64,000 nt of DNA, from contig DASXLL010000044.1 of assembly GCA_036496265.1 (NCBI GenBank), positions 1-64,000 of the forward strand, written 5' to 3'. Every line of letters begins with the position of its first letter. Within the stretch, counting starts at the first letter, position 1. This document shows positions 34,955 to 43,124 of the stretch, piece by piece. The translations under genes and the position numbers were made by a program. Origin of the DNA: CAYLLN01 sp036496265. GTDB lineage: Bacteria; Planctomycetota; Planctomycetia; Pirellulales; Pirellulaceae. The notes beneath the pieces were generated by a model. That model was not told where the DNA came from and did not search any database. It was given only the letters and a program-made list of their open reading frames with translations.

Positions 34955-36454
34955 ATGTCCAAATTGGGCAAAGAATTCGTGGCGGTGGAGCTGTGTGCTC
35001 TGCCAGTGGTAAGGCGCAGCTACCAGGCGGTAGTGGCGGGGCTGGCGGTGTTTATTTTGGCGCTGGTGGTGTGGCGCGAGCCGTTTAAGGGATATCTAGC
35101 CGAGGTGCATTTGAGCGGGCCGCAGGTGGAGGGAATCGACCTTACGGCGGCTGTGGGCTGGATCAAGCAAGCTGATAAGCATGTGGCGGCGGTGGCGACG
35201 GCGGCGGGGGAAATCTCGACGAAGCCGCAGATTCGGGCGACGTTTGTCGGTAATCAGGCCCATGCGGCGACGAACCATCTTGATTCGTTGGCGGAGAAGT
35301 TCCTGTTCCAGTATTTGCCCGATCAATTGCAGGGCTACCGGCATGCGACGCTTAACGAGCTTCGCAATGCGGCCCAGGCGGCTCACGAGCGCGAAGATCG
35401 GGCGCATTTGGCGCTCGAAAGCTTGCGGCAGCGGCAGTTGGCGGAGGTATTGAAGACGGCGGGGGAGCAGAACGCGAAAAAGGCGTCCGTAACAACTGAA
35501 AATGACCGGGGGACTGACAGCGGCCGCTCGCCAGCTGACTCGGCATCGCTGGTAGGCCCAGCGTCGTCCTCGTCACTAAGAGCGGCCACAGCCGGCAACG
35601 ATCCGCGCGAAAAAACGCTCGATAAACTGCATTTGATGCGGTTGGAATTGGCCAGCTTGCTTGCGAATTTCACGGACGAGCACCCGGACGTGATCACGCT
35701 GCGGTCGCAGATCCAGGCAATTGAGCAACAGCTTGGGATTAGCAATGAGAGCCGGGAAGTGGCCAAGCCGGAGAGGACAGTTCGGCAGATGTCGGGCGTT
35801 TTGCCTGAAAAATCACCTTCCTCATCTTCAACGAATAACCTCGCTTCGGATGATCCGAAGACCCTCACCCTGCCCCTCTCCCAGAGGGAGAGGGGACCGG
35901 TCGCTGGCCAAACCACATCGCTCGATGGCGATGAGTCGGCGGCGATTTTGCAGGAACTAGCGGCGGCGAGCCGCGAGCGGCAGGAAGCGGAGCACAAGCT
36001 TAGCGATCGAATGCAAGAGCTTGCCAATCAAGGCAGTGCGTCGCAATGGTCGGCCGCGCCGGCGCATCTCGTAACGCGGATTGGCGGTACGCCGCGGACG
36101 CACACGATATTATTTGCGGCCCTGCTGGCGATGGTCTTTGGCGTCGTTATTTTCCGCGCTGCGGAAGGCGATGGCTGCGTGGCGAAAATCGATACGACGG
36201 GCGTGCTGGCCAGCAGCCTGGAATTGCCCGTCATTGGCAATCTTCTGGCATTGCGAGACGCGGCTCGGCGAATGCGGCAGCGATTCCTGACGCCGCGGCG
36301 ATTGCACTATGTCGTCTTGGCGTCGGAAATCGTCGTCGGTTTCGCGGTTCTCGCCTGTGTCGGAGCTATTTTCTGCGAACCCACGCTAGCCCGGCAGGTT
36401 GTGGCCGATCCGTTTGGGACGCTGTCGGAAGTGGCGGGGCGGTTTGGGCACTGA
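34955..36454 (+). CDS. Wzz-like membrane protein of the exopolysaccharide locus
   Basis: 499 residues. Membrane helix at about 22-40, a periplasmic-like region with long charged helices (about 140-180 and 215-255), and hydrophobic segments at about 382-398 and 450-470. One membrane helix, helical middle and C-terminal helices recall chain-length determinant proteins, and KLHLMRLELASLLANFTDEH, then PDVITLRSQIQAIEQQLG, is a typical Wzz/GumC coiled-coil signature. It starts the locus with the ExeA-like ATPase, BY-kinase-like and epimerase genes. Residues about 306-316 are encoded by an inserted hairpin repeat. Wzz assignment is inference from topology and context. Confidence 0.7.
   Translation: MSKLGKEFVAVELCALPVVRRSYQAVVAGLAVFILALVVWREPFKGYLAEVHLSGPQVEGIDLTAAVGWIKQADKHVAAVATAAGEISTKPQIRATFVGNQAHAATNHLDSLAEKFLFQYLPDQLQGYRHATLNELRNAAQAAHEREDRAHLALESLRQRQLAEVLKTAGEQNAKKASVTTENDRGTDSGRSPADSASLVGPASSSSLRAATAGNDPREKTLDKLHLMRLELASLLANFTDEHPDVITLRSQIQAIEQQLGISNESREVAKPERTVRQMSGVLPEKSPSSSSTNNLASDDPKTLTLPLSQRERGPVAGQTTSLDGDESAAILQELAAASRERQEAEHKLSDRMQELANQGSASQWSAAPAHLVTRIGGTPRTHTILFAALLAMVFGVVIFRAAEGDGCVAKIDTTGVLASSLELPVIGNLLALRDAARRMRQRFLTPRRLHYVVLASEIVVGFAVLACVGAIFCEPTLARQVVADPFGTLSEVAGRFGH
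35873..35895. repeat. Hairpin repeat inserted in frame in a coding sequence
   Basis: CCCCTCTCCC-AGA-GGGAGAGGGG, 10-bp perfect arms, preceded by CCCTCACCCTG. This is a widespread dispersed palindrome type in bacteria. Here it is read in frame as LTLPLSQRERG inside the Wzz-like protein, in a low-complexity linker. Confidence 0.85.
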
Positions 36455-36967
36455 AAAAAAGGCTGAAGGCTGAAGGCTGACGGCGGAAGGCTGAAAACGG
36501 TGAGATTGAGCCTTCCGACTTTCGTCCACACGCAATTCTTCTCCATGACGGCAGCGTTTATGTAGACCGTGGAATCTTCGGAAGCGGTAAGGTCGAGCTA
36601 CAGGCGCGTCCCTGCGGATGTCGATGGAAAGGGACAGCGCCTGCCGGCGGTTCGCGCCGACGGCGGCGTGCTAGCGAATGTTTGGCGGAGCGAGGCGGGA
36701 GCCTCGCGGAAGCGCGTTCTCCGGGAGGACCCTGGGAACGAGAAGTCGAAGCGATCGAAAGGCAAGGCAGGAGCCGACCCGCGAGGCGGGTGCCACAGGC
36801 GGTGCGTTCCTGGGTAGGAAGCCGGGAGCGGGCAAAACGTGCTACTTCCTATGCAACGGAAAATTCGTGCGGCGTTGATTCTTGCCGCGGCTCGGGCCGC
36901 GGGGAAACTCGCTGCGGCCAAGGCTGTGACACCAGACGGCGGGCGCGATCGCCTGCCTCCTAAGGTT
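36455..36967. repeat. Repeat-rich 513-bp intergenic region
   Basis: Begins with tandem GGCTGAA units (36461-36480, repeated again near 36488). Further in are perfect hairpins GCGAGGC-GGGA-GCCTCGC at 36690-36707 and ACCCGC-GAG-GCGGGT at 36777-36791. Open frames here have no protein-like character. The ExeA-like gene frame is open from 36839 but its family start is at 36968. Confidence 0.6.
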
Positions 36968-38539
36968 ATGTACGAAAGCCATTTTTTGTTGTCGCACCGC
37001 CCGTTCACCCCAGCGCCGCGAGCGGATGCGTATATCCCGACCGGCTCGCAGGAGCACGCGCGGCAGACGCTCGTGCGGTGCATCGATCGGGCCGAAGGGC
37101 CGGGGCTGATCATTGGACCGGCGGGAACCGGCAAGTCGCTGCTGTTGCACCTTTTGGCCGCGCATTTCCATGGCCGGTTTCAGGTGGCACACTTGGCGGG
37201 CGCACGGCTGTGTACACGGCGGGCGCTGTTGCAGAACATTTTGTTCGAGCTGAAGCTGCCGTTTCGCGACATGGACGAAGGCGAGTTGCGGCTGAGCCTC
37301 GTCGATCATCTGGAACCGCGATCGGGCTCCTCGGACGGCCTGCTGCTGCTCGTCGATGAGGCGAATGCGTTGCCGCTGCGGCTCTTAGAAGAAATTCGCT
37401 TGCTGACGAATGTGGCTCACGACGGCCAAGCCCGGGTGCGCATCGTATTGGCCGGAAATATGGCGCTCGAGGAGCGGCTGACGAGCCCGAAGCTGGAATC
37501 GTTTCATCAGCGAATCGCGGCGAGATGTTATTTGCAGCCGCTGGGACGCGATGAGACGATTTACTATGTGCAGGAGCAGATTCGCCGCTCTGGAGCAAAC
37601 GCCGGCGGGATTTTCACGGCTGATGCCCTGGCCGCGATTCATACGGCGACCGACGGCATCCCGCGGTTGATCAACCAGGTTTGTGATCACGCGCTGATGC
37701 TGGCGGCGCTCGGCCGCAAGCGGCAGATCGACGCTGCCGGCATCGAGGAGGCGTGGGCCGATTTGCAGCAGTTGCCGATTCCGCTGAATGAGACGCCGCT
37801 GGCGGCGAGGAGCAATGCGCCAGCGCAGAGCGGCATTGTTGAATTTGGGCAACTGTCTGACGTGACGACTGAGCGGCGAGTGGACGGGGGACAGGGGACA
37901 GGCATCGGCAATCAGCAGCCAAATAGCGAATTGGCTGCGTCAGCGATGGCGAGCTTGGAATCGATTAGCCGCACGATCGATACGCTCAACATTGAATCCA
38001 TGACGGGCGGCATCGTTGTGGGTGACGGCTTGGAAGACTTCAATCCAGCCGCCGAGAGCGGAACGGAAGTTGAGTTGTTCTTCCACGGGGCGCATGATCC
38101 GTTCGGTGGCCAGTGGGATGAAGAGGAAGTTGTTTTGGACCGCTATGCGTCGCTGCAAGATACGGCTCTCCGCCGGCAGCGAGTGACGAGCGAAGAGGGG
38201 CAAGCGATTGGGGCGGCGATCACGGCTGCGCTCGACAGTGGTCGAACTGTAAGCCAGCCGATCACGCCGGTTGCCGATATGTCGTGGATGCAGCAAATCG
38301 ATGAAGCGCCGATCAGCATTTCGATCGACGCGAATTTTTCGCCGGCGAGCGATCCGCTGTTACCTGAAGAGCCGGCGGTGGTCATACCAACTTTGCGGCC
38401 GCTGCAGTCGGTTGGGGGGGATGATCGCGACATTATTGTGATCGACGACGAGCAGCCGCGAAGGGCAACGCCGCCCGCGCGGCCGAAGCGAATGGAGTAC
38501 CGGCAGCTGTTTAGCAAGTTGCGAGAGGCGGCGAAGTGA
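36968..38539 (+). CDS. ExeA-like AAA ATPase of the exopolysaccharide locus
   Basis: 523 residues from ATG 36968, where the family N-terminus MYESHFLLSHRPFTPAPR begins; an upstream ATG at 36839 is rejected. The AAA domain has Walker A GPAGTGKS (50-57), Walker B LLLLVDEANAL (Asp130, Glu131) and a sensor/arginine region LAGNMALEERL. This is the ExeA/GspA type of ATPase, also found in exopolysaccharide clusters next to Wzz and BY-kinase genes. The C-terminal 230 residues are acidic, low in complexity and without domain; GspA-like proteins often have a peptidoglycan-binding tail there, which is absent. Probable partner of the next gene. Confidence 0.88.
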   Translation: MYESHFLLSHRPFTPAPRADAYIPTGSQEHARQTLVRCIDRAEGPGLIIGPAGTGKSLLLHLLAAHFHGRFQVAHLAGARLCTRRALLQNILFELKLPFRDMDEGELRLSLVDHLEPRSGSSDGLLLLVDEANALPLRLLEEIRLLTNVAHDGQARVRIVLAGNMALEERLTSPKLESFHQRIAARCYLQPLGRDETIYYVQEQIRRSGANAGGIFTADALAAIHTATDGIPRLINQVCDHALMLAALGRKRQIDAAGIEEAWADLQQLPIPLNETPLAARSNAPAQSGIVEFGQLSDVTTERRVDGGQGTGIGNQQPNSELAASAMASLESISRTIDTLNIESMTGGIVVGDGLEDFNPAAESGTEVELFFHGAHDPFGGQWDEEEVVLDRYASLQDTALRRQRVTSEEGQAIGAAITAALDSGRTVSQPITPVADMSWMQQIDEAPISISIDANFSPASDPLLPEEPAVVIPTLRPLQSVGGDDRDIIVIDDEQPRRATPPARPKRMEYRQLFSKLREAAK

Positions 38540-38553
38540 GTGGAGAGACGAGG

Positions 38554-38609
38554 GTGAGTAGGTGAGTAGGTGAGTAGGTGAGTAGGTGAGTAGGTGAGTA
38601 GGTGAGTAG
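38554..38609. repeat. Seven perfect tandem copies of an 8-bp unit
   Basis: GTGAGTAG repeated seven times without change in the 88-bp gap between the ATPase stop and the BY-kinase-like ATG, ending 18 bp before the ATG at 38628. Such arrays gain and lose units by slippage; here it would change the spacing of promoter or leader and not a reading frame. Confidence 0.95.
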
Positions 38610-38627
38610 GTTGATGGGGACGAAGTT

Positions 38628-39641
38628 ATGGCTCGAATGCTGCAAGCGCTGAAAAACCTAGAGGCGAAGGAAGCTCGCCCGCAGACGAATCGCGCTGCTG
38701 CATCGCCAGCGGGGAGTGCTGTCGCTGCGACACCAGCCACGGTCGCGACGACATCGGCCAATCCATCGAGCACCACTTCTGTCGCTCCGCGAATTATTGA
38801 GGTCGTGGACCAATTGGATGCGGTTGTGGCTCATGAGTTGGGCGGCGCTACAGCGCCGATTTCTTCACCGGCATTTGTGCCAGCGCCGGATTTCGCATTC
38901 GCTGACTTTGCCTTTGTGGGGCAGCCGAAGACGGGTGCGTCGCCGGTCCCGACGCTCGCATCGATTCCTCAAGCCCAGCCGGAAGCAAAGACAACGCCTG
39001 CTGCTGGCGCCGCAAGAGCGCCGTGCGACTTGGAGCGGCAGGTCAAACGAACGCTGAACGATCGGATTCGCTCGCAGCCGCTGGTTGATCTTGTTGATCG
39101 TCTGGTTCGCGACATGGAGCAGACCGAGAGCAAGATTTTGGCTTTTGTCGGCGTTGGCGCCAGTGACGAATCGCACTTGCCCATTTTGCAGGCCGCGATG
39201 GTGCTGGCCGAGAAGAGATCCAAACGCGTGTTGCTCATCGACGGCGATATGTCGGGCCGCGCTTTGAGCGACGGCTTGGAATATGGCAGGTGTCCGGGCT
39301 GGAGCGAATTGAGCGCTGGCGAGGCGGAGATCACAAGCGTTTGTCAGGCGATGGCGGCGAAGCAGTTGTCGTTTGTCCCGGCGGGACAGATGTCGCCGGC
39401 CACGGGGTCAGCGGCCGAGGAATCGCTAGAAAAGGCGCTGCGACAATTGAAGGCGGATTTCGATTGCATTCTGATCGATGCCGGCAATGCGAATAATGAC
39501 TTCGTTTCTGCCCTGGCACAGGCCAGCGATGCGGCATACCTTGTAGTGGAACTCGGCGCCGTGGAAACAAACACGGCGCAAGCCGCGCTGGCCGGACTGC
39601 GGGCGGCGGGGGCGCGAGTGCTCGGTTGCATCGCTACGTAA
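38628..39641 (+). CDS. BY-kinase/CpsD-like protein with degenerate Walker A
   Basis: 337 residues. The first 130 are Ala/Pro/Thr-rich linker. The rest has the MinD-like fold of CpsD/Wzc bacterial tyrosine kinases: LAFVGVGASDESHLPILQAAMVLAEKRSKRVLLIDGDMSG (in parts), with Walker A' as VLLIDGDM and Walker B as CILIDAG. In the Walker A place (about 174-183) the sequence is GVGASDESHL, lacking the GKS/T that binds ATP phosphates. No tyrosine cluster closes the C-terminus. So it is probably a non-catalytic regulator of exopolysaccharide assembly. It follows the ExeA-like ATPase and precedes a sugar epimerase. Confidence 0.82.
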   Translation: MARMLQALKNLEAKEARPQTNRAAASPAGSAVAATPATVATTSANPSSTTSVAPRIIEVVDQLDAVVAHELGGATAPISSPAFVPAPDFAFADFAFVGQPKTGASPVPTLASIPQAQPEAKTTPAAGAARAPCDLERQVKRTLNDRIRSQPLVDLVDRLVRDMEQTESKILAFVGVGASDESHLPILQAAMVLAEKRSKRVLLIDGDMSGRALSDGLEYGRCPGWSELSAGEAEITSVCQAMAAKQLSFVPAGQMSPATGSAAEESLEKALRQLKADFDCILIDAGNANNDFVSALAQASDAAYLVVELGAVETNTAQAALAGLRAAGARVLGCIAT

Positions 39642-39723
39642 CGATTGGTCGAAAAAGGGGACTCGCGCCGAACACATAGGCGGCATGCGAGCTCCCGGTC
39701 CCCTTTTTCAACACCGCGGCAAA

Positions 39724-40668
39724 ATGCCCAATTATCTTGTCACCGGCGGCGCGGGCTTTATCGGCTCGCATCTGGTCGAGGCTCTGGTCCGGCGCGGCGA
39801 TCGCGTGCGCGTGCTGGATAACTTTTCGACGGGTAAAGTTGAGAATCTTGCCGAGGTTGCGGACGACGTCGAGTTGCGTTCAGGCGACGTGTGTGATGAA
39901 GCGGCAATGCAGCGGGCTGTCGCTGGCTGTGAGGTCGTCTTTCATCAGGCGGCTCTAGCATCGGTGCCGCGGAGCTTGGAAGAGCCGCTGGCGACGCACG
40001 CGGCGTGTGCGACGGGGACGCTCGTTGTGCTACATGAGGCGCGGAAGGCTGGCGTGCGGCGAGTTGTGTATGCCGGCAGCAGCAGCGCGTATGGAAACCC
40101 GCCGCATTCGAGCGCGCCAAAACGCGAAACGGATATGCCGTCGCCGTTGTCGCCTTATGCGGCGGCGAAGTTGGCGGGCGAGATGTATTGCCAGGCGTTT
40201 TGGAAAAGTTACGGCTTGGAAACCGTCGTCCTGCGGTATTTCAACGTCTTTGGACCGCGGCAAGATCCAAGTGGACCTTATGCCGCGGTGATTCCATTGT
40301 TCATCAAGGCGATTCTGGCGGGCAAGCAGCCGGTGATTTTTGGCGACGGTGGTCAGACGCGGGATTTTACGTATGTTGAGAACGTCGTGCAGGCGAATTT
40401 GCTGGCGGCCGCGGCTGAGGGCGCGGCTGGGCAGACTCTTAATATCGGGAGTGGGGTTGCGTATTCGTTGTTGGAAGTGCTGGGCGAGATAAACTCGATT
40501 TTAGGAACGCAGGTGGGGCCGCACTTTCAGCCGGAACGGGCGGGCGACGTTCGCGATAGCTTGGCTGATATTTCGCGAGCGAAAGATGTGCTGGGATATG
40601 CACCCGCAGTCGGATTTGTCGAAGGGCTGCAGAGAACGGCGGATTCGTATCGCGGAAAAGGGCTTTAG
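39724..40668 (+). CDS. NAD-dependent UDP-sugar 4-epimerase-like enzyme
   Basis: 314 residues from ATG 39724 (MPNYLVTGGAGFIGSHLVEA), the usual SDR start; an in-frame ATG at 39685 is rejected. The extended-SDR features are GGAGFIG (8-14), the NAD-binding Asp32 in LDNFSTG, Ser119/Ser120 in GSSSAYG and the catalytic YAAAK (Tyr145, Lys149). The substrate-side motif FNVFGPRQDPSGPYAAVIP is typical of UDP-glucose or UDP-N-acetylglucosamine 4-epimerases. It would supply a hexose or hexosamine precursor to the polysaccharide built by this locus. Exact sugar not determinable. Confidence 0.92.
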   Translation: MPNYLVTGGAGFIGSHLVEALVRRGDRVRVLDNFSTGKVENLAEVADDVELRSGDVCDEAAMQRAVAGCEVVFHQAALASVPRSLEEPLATHAACATGTLVVLHEARKAGVRRVVYAGSSSAYGNPPHSSAPKRETDMPSPLSPYAAAKLAGEMYCQAFWKSYGLETVVLRYFNVFGPRQDPSGPYAAVIPLFIKAILAGKQPVIFGDGGQTRDFTYVENVVQANLLAAAAEGAAGQTLNIGSGVAYSLLEVLGEINSILGTQVGPHFQPERAGDVRDSLADISRAKDVLGYAPAVGFVEGLQRTADSYRGKGL

Positions 40669-40670
40669 AT

Positions 40671-40742
40671 TTTAGGCTTTAGTCTTTCGAGGGTGATGTT
40701 CAACGTCGTTCTGTTGCTAAAGCCTAAGAACTAAAGCCTAAA
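40671..40742. repeat. Inverted repeat TTTAGGCTTTAG ... CTAAAGCCTAAA
   Basis: Perfect 12-bp arms (40671-40682 and 40731-40742) in the 84-bp gap between two genes, with a further partial copy of the right arm at 40716-40725. It could form a long hairpin in the transcript, but lacks a T-run. Similar CTTTAG/CTAAAG strings occur near 30650-30770. Confidence 0.75.
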
Positions 40743-40752
40743 GTCTTATCGC

Positions 40753-41490
40753 ATGCGGACTCTTGTAACTATCGCGACTTACAACGAGATCGAGAATCTG
40801 CCGCGTCTGGTGGACGAGATTTGGCAGGTTGCACCGCAGGCAGACATTCTGGTGATTGACGACAACAGCCCGGACGGAACGGGCAAGTGGTGCGACGAGA
40901 AAGCCGCGAGCGAGCCACGACTCAAATGCATGCACCGGGCGGGCAAGCTGGGGCTGGGGACGGCCACCATTGCCGGAATGAAGTACGCCATTGAGCACGG
41001 GTACGACTACGTGCTGAATATGGATGCCGATTTCAGCCATCACCCGCGGCATGTGCCGGCGATTTTGGCGGCGATGGAGGGTGTTGGCGGTGAGGGCAAC
41101 CAGCACGGCACCGATGTTTCTATTGGCTCGCGCTATTGCCCAGGCGGCGGCACAAAGGATTGGCCATTCAAGCGACGGCTGATGAGCTGGGGCGTCAATA
41201 CTTATGCTCGCTGTCTGCTCGGCCTGAAGCCTCGCGACACGAGCGGCGCTTTTCGCTGCTACCGCGTCTCATTGCTGAAAAAGCTGGACTTCTCGAGGAT
41301 CAAGAGCCGCGGGTATTCGTTCCAGGAAGAAATTCTGTGGCGGCTGAAGCGGGTGGGAGCGCGGATGAGTGAGACGCCAATTGTTTTTGCCGATCGTGAA
41401 CTCGGCCAATCCAAAATTAACAAGCAAGAAGCGATTAATGCGCTCGTGATCATTCTCAGGTTGGGCGTGGCGAATTGGATTGGTATCTAG
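40753..41490 (+). CDS. Polyprenol-phosphate mannose synthase-like GT2
   Basis: 245 residues, the length of single-domain Dpm1-type enzymes. Motifs are TLVTIATYNEIENLPRLV, VIDDNSPDGTG, VLNMDADFSHHPRHVP (DAD metal site), SIGSRYCPGGG and CYRVSLLKKLDF, GYSFQEEILWR. These enzymes transfer mannose or another hexose from a nucleotide donor to a polyprenol phosphate at the cytoplasmic face of the membrane. No membrane helix at the C-terminus. Last plus-strand gene of the polysaccharide locus; it converges on the pectate lyase with a 4-bp gap. Confidence 0.92.
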   Translation: MRTLVTIATYNEIENLPRLVDEIWQVAPQADILVIDDNSPDGTGKWCDEKAASEPRLKCMHRAGKLGLGTATIAGMKYAIEHGYDYVLNMDADFSHHPRHVPAILAAMEGVGGEGNQHGTDVSIGSRYCPGGGTKDWPFKRRLMSWGVNTYARCLLGLKPRDTSGAFRCYRVSLLKKLDFSRIKSRGYSFQEEILWRLKRVGARMSETPIVFADRELGQSKINKQEAINALVIILRLGVANWIGI

Positions 41491-41494
41491 GCCG

Positions 41495-42940
41495 CTAGTT
41501 ATTCGCCGCTACGAATCGGCTGAGAGTATTGAGGTTACGGATGAAGGTTTGGGTGGTGATGACGCGGCTGACATCATTCGGCGATTGCGTGCCCGCACGG
41601 AGGCGGCCGGATTCGGCCCAGGCGCCGCGGGAGTCGAGCGAGTCGATGGCGGCGCGGGCGGCGGAGGAGAGCGCGGGAGATGATTTGTATTGTTCGGGCT
41701 TTTGCGAGGGCCGCAACTTGGAGGGATCGGTGGCGAGCAGCTTGTTGTAGTCCTCGCGGAGCTTGGGCACGTTGGACGTGGTGATGAAGCCGTAATGCGT
41801 GGGCAGGTCGTTGTCGGTATAGACGAGCTCGTATTGCCTGGTGAAATAGAGCGGCTTGTTGGTCTTCAGCTCAAAGAAGCGGGCGATTCGGCCGCTGGAG
41901 AACTGCGATTTCTCCAAGTAATCGAGGGCGAGCGGAATCGGCGCGAGGTATTTTTTGTCGCCGGTGTGGCGATAAACGTCCATGAGAATGCGAATGGCGC
42001 CCTGTGATTCGCCGCCGGTGATGCTGGGTGGCTCGAATTTTCTTGCCCAGGCGGGCTGCATCTTGGCGTTGTATTGCTGAGCCCAGGCGGGCTGCGGCTC
42101 GGGCATTTGAGCGAGAATCAAAAAGTCGCCGCCTTTGGCAGCCGCGGCGGAATAGCGCTTGTCACCGTAAATATCAGCCGCTTCGAAGAGCGTCTCGATG
42201 ACGTCGGCCTGAGCATTGTCGTTGAGCGTGTAGTAGCTCTGATAGTTGACGCCGGGAAATGTTCGCGGCCAATCGTCGGGATAATTGGCTTTGACGACCG
42301 GAAAATCTTCGGCTTTGGGCGGAGCGCTGAACCGCTGTGGCCACGCGCCGTTGGGATATTGAACTTTGACGATGTTATCGAGCGCGAACAACGTCGCTTC
42401 GTGAATTGGGGCGTCTTTGAAGCCCAGTGCGCGATCGACGTGCATCATGAATTGCGTCGCCGACTGGCTCTTGTTGTCGTCGAATGTGGAAGCGTTGCGC
42501 GCTCGTTCGCGCGCCGGGCCATCGACGCGGTAGGCGTGGTTTTTCCGCTGCTCGGGGTCGAATTCCATGTATTCAGCCCAGCAGCCGCTGTGGAGTTGGC
42601 CTTTGACGAGCGCACGAGCCGTTTGGACGGCCGCATCGAGCAAGTACTTGTCTTTTGTCCTCTCGTAAGCGGCGAGAAAAGCTTCGCCGACGGCTGGCGT
42701 TCCCGGCGGCTGAAGCCAGGCTTGCGTCGCGGTGGCTTTTTCTTCGCCCTCGCGGAGGGAGAGGTCTTCGCTGTAACGCCAGAGGTAGCCGCCGTCAGCC
42801 GAAACCTTGTCGCAGAAGAAGGCGACGGCCTTCTTCATCGCCGCGGCGGCTTCGTCCTTGGTGGGTGGCTGCTGAGCGCGGGTTGCGAGCGGCAGAAGCA
42901 GGATGAGAGAGGCGGATAAGTGGAGTGATTGGCGGTTCAT
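41495..42940 (-). CDS. Secreted pectate lyase-like protein (PL10)
   Basis: 481 residues from ATG 42940, which gives a clean signal peptide (LSASLILLLPLATRA-QQ); an ORF to 43000 is rejected. The alpha/alpha-toroid family PL10 signature is visible: TARALVKGQLHSGCWAEYM, QYPNGAWPQRF, GVNYQSYYTLNDNAQADVI and QYNAKMQPAWARKFEPPSI. PL10 lyases cut polygalacturonate by Ca-assisted beta-elimination. It would act outside the cytoplasm and pair with the PL22 enzyme at 14.2-15.5 kb, which cleaves the resulting oligomers; the two genes are not linked. Confidence 0.88.
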   Translation of the reverse strand: MNRQSLHLSASLILLLPLATRAQQPPTKDEAAAAMKKAVAFFCDKVSADGGYLWRYSEDLSLREGEEKATATQAWLQPPGTPAVGEAFLAAYERTKDKYLLDAAVQTARALVKGQLHSGCWAEYMEFDPEQRKNHAYRVDGPARERARNASTFDDNKSQSATQFMMHVDRALGFKDAPIHEATLFALDNIVKVQYPNGAWPQRFSAPPKAEDFPVVKANYPDDWPRTFPGVNYQSYYTLNDNAQADVIETLFEAADIYGDKRYSAAAAKGGDFLILAQMPEPQPAWAQQYNAKMQPAWARKFEPPSITGGESQGAIRILMDVYRHTGDKKYLAPIPLALDYLEKSQFSSGRIARFFELKTNKPLYFTRQYELVYTDNDLPTHYGFITTSNVPKLREDYNKLLATDPSKLRPSQKPEQYKSSPALSSAARAAIDSLDSRGAWAESGRLRAGTQSPNDVSRVITTQTFIRNLNTLSRFVAANN

Positions 42941-43037
42941 GGCGAGGAGTGGGGGAGGGGGAGAGTGGGTGAGAGGGAGCGTGCGGACGCGTCGTATCAC
43001 CCGATGTTATGTCGCGCTGAGTACTTAGCACCGTAGA

Positions 43038-43103
43038 TTATGCTTTAGGCTAATAGCATAACGGTTCGCGGGGCCGCGAAGCGAGTTATGCTGGAAGCAT
43101 AAC
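43038..43103. repeat. Three inverted repeats upstream of the Hsp70 gene
   Basis: TTATGCT/AGCATAA (43038-43061), TTCGCGG-GG-CCGCGAA (43065-43080) and GTTATGCT-GGA-AGCATAAC (43085-43103). The first and third share the TTATGCT/AGCATAA half-site. They end 21 bp before the Hsp70 ATG, in the 184-bp gap between divergent genes; operator or dispersed repeat. Confidence 0.65.
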
Positions 43104-43124
43104 CTAACTATTTGCCGACGCCCC

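Noticed and set aside
38554..38609. CRISPR-like array
   Set aside because: The 8-bp units are directly adjacent with no spacers, so it is a simple tandem repeat.
38628..39641. Candidate ParA partner for ParB, because of its MinD-like fold
   Set aside because: Its P-loop is lost and it lies in a polysaccharide locus next to an ExeA-like ATPase and a Wzz-like protein; the fit to CpsD/Wzc is better.
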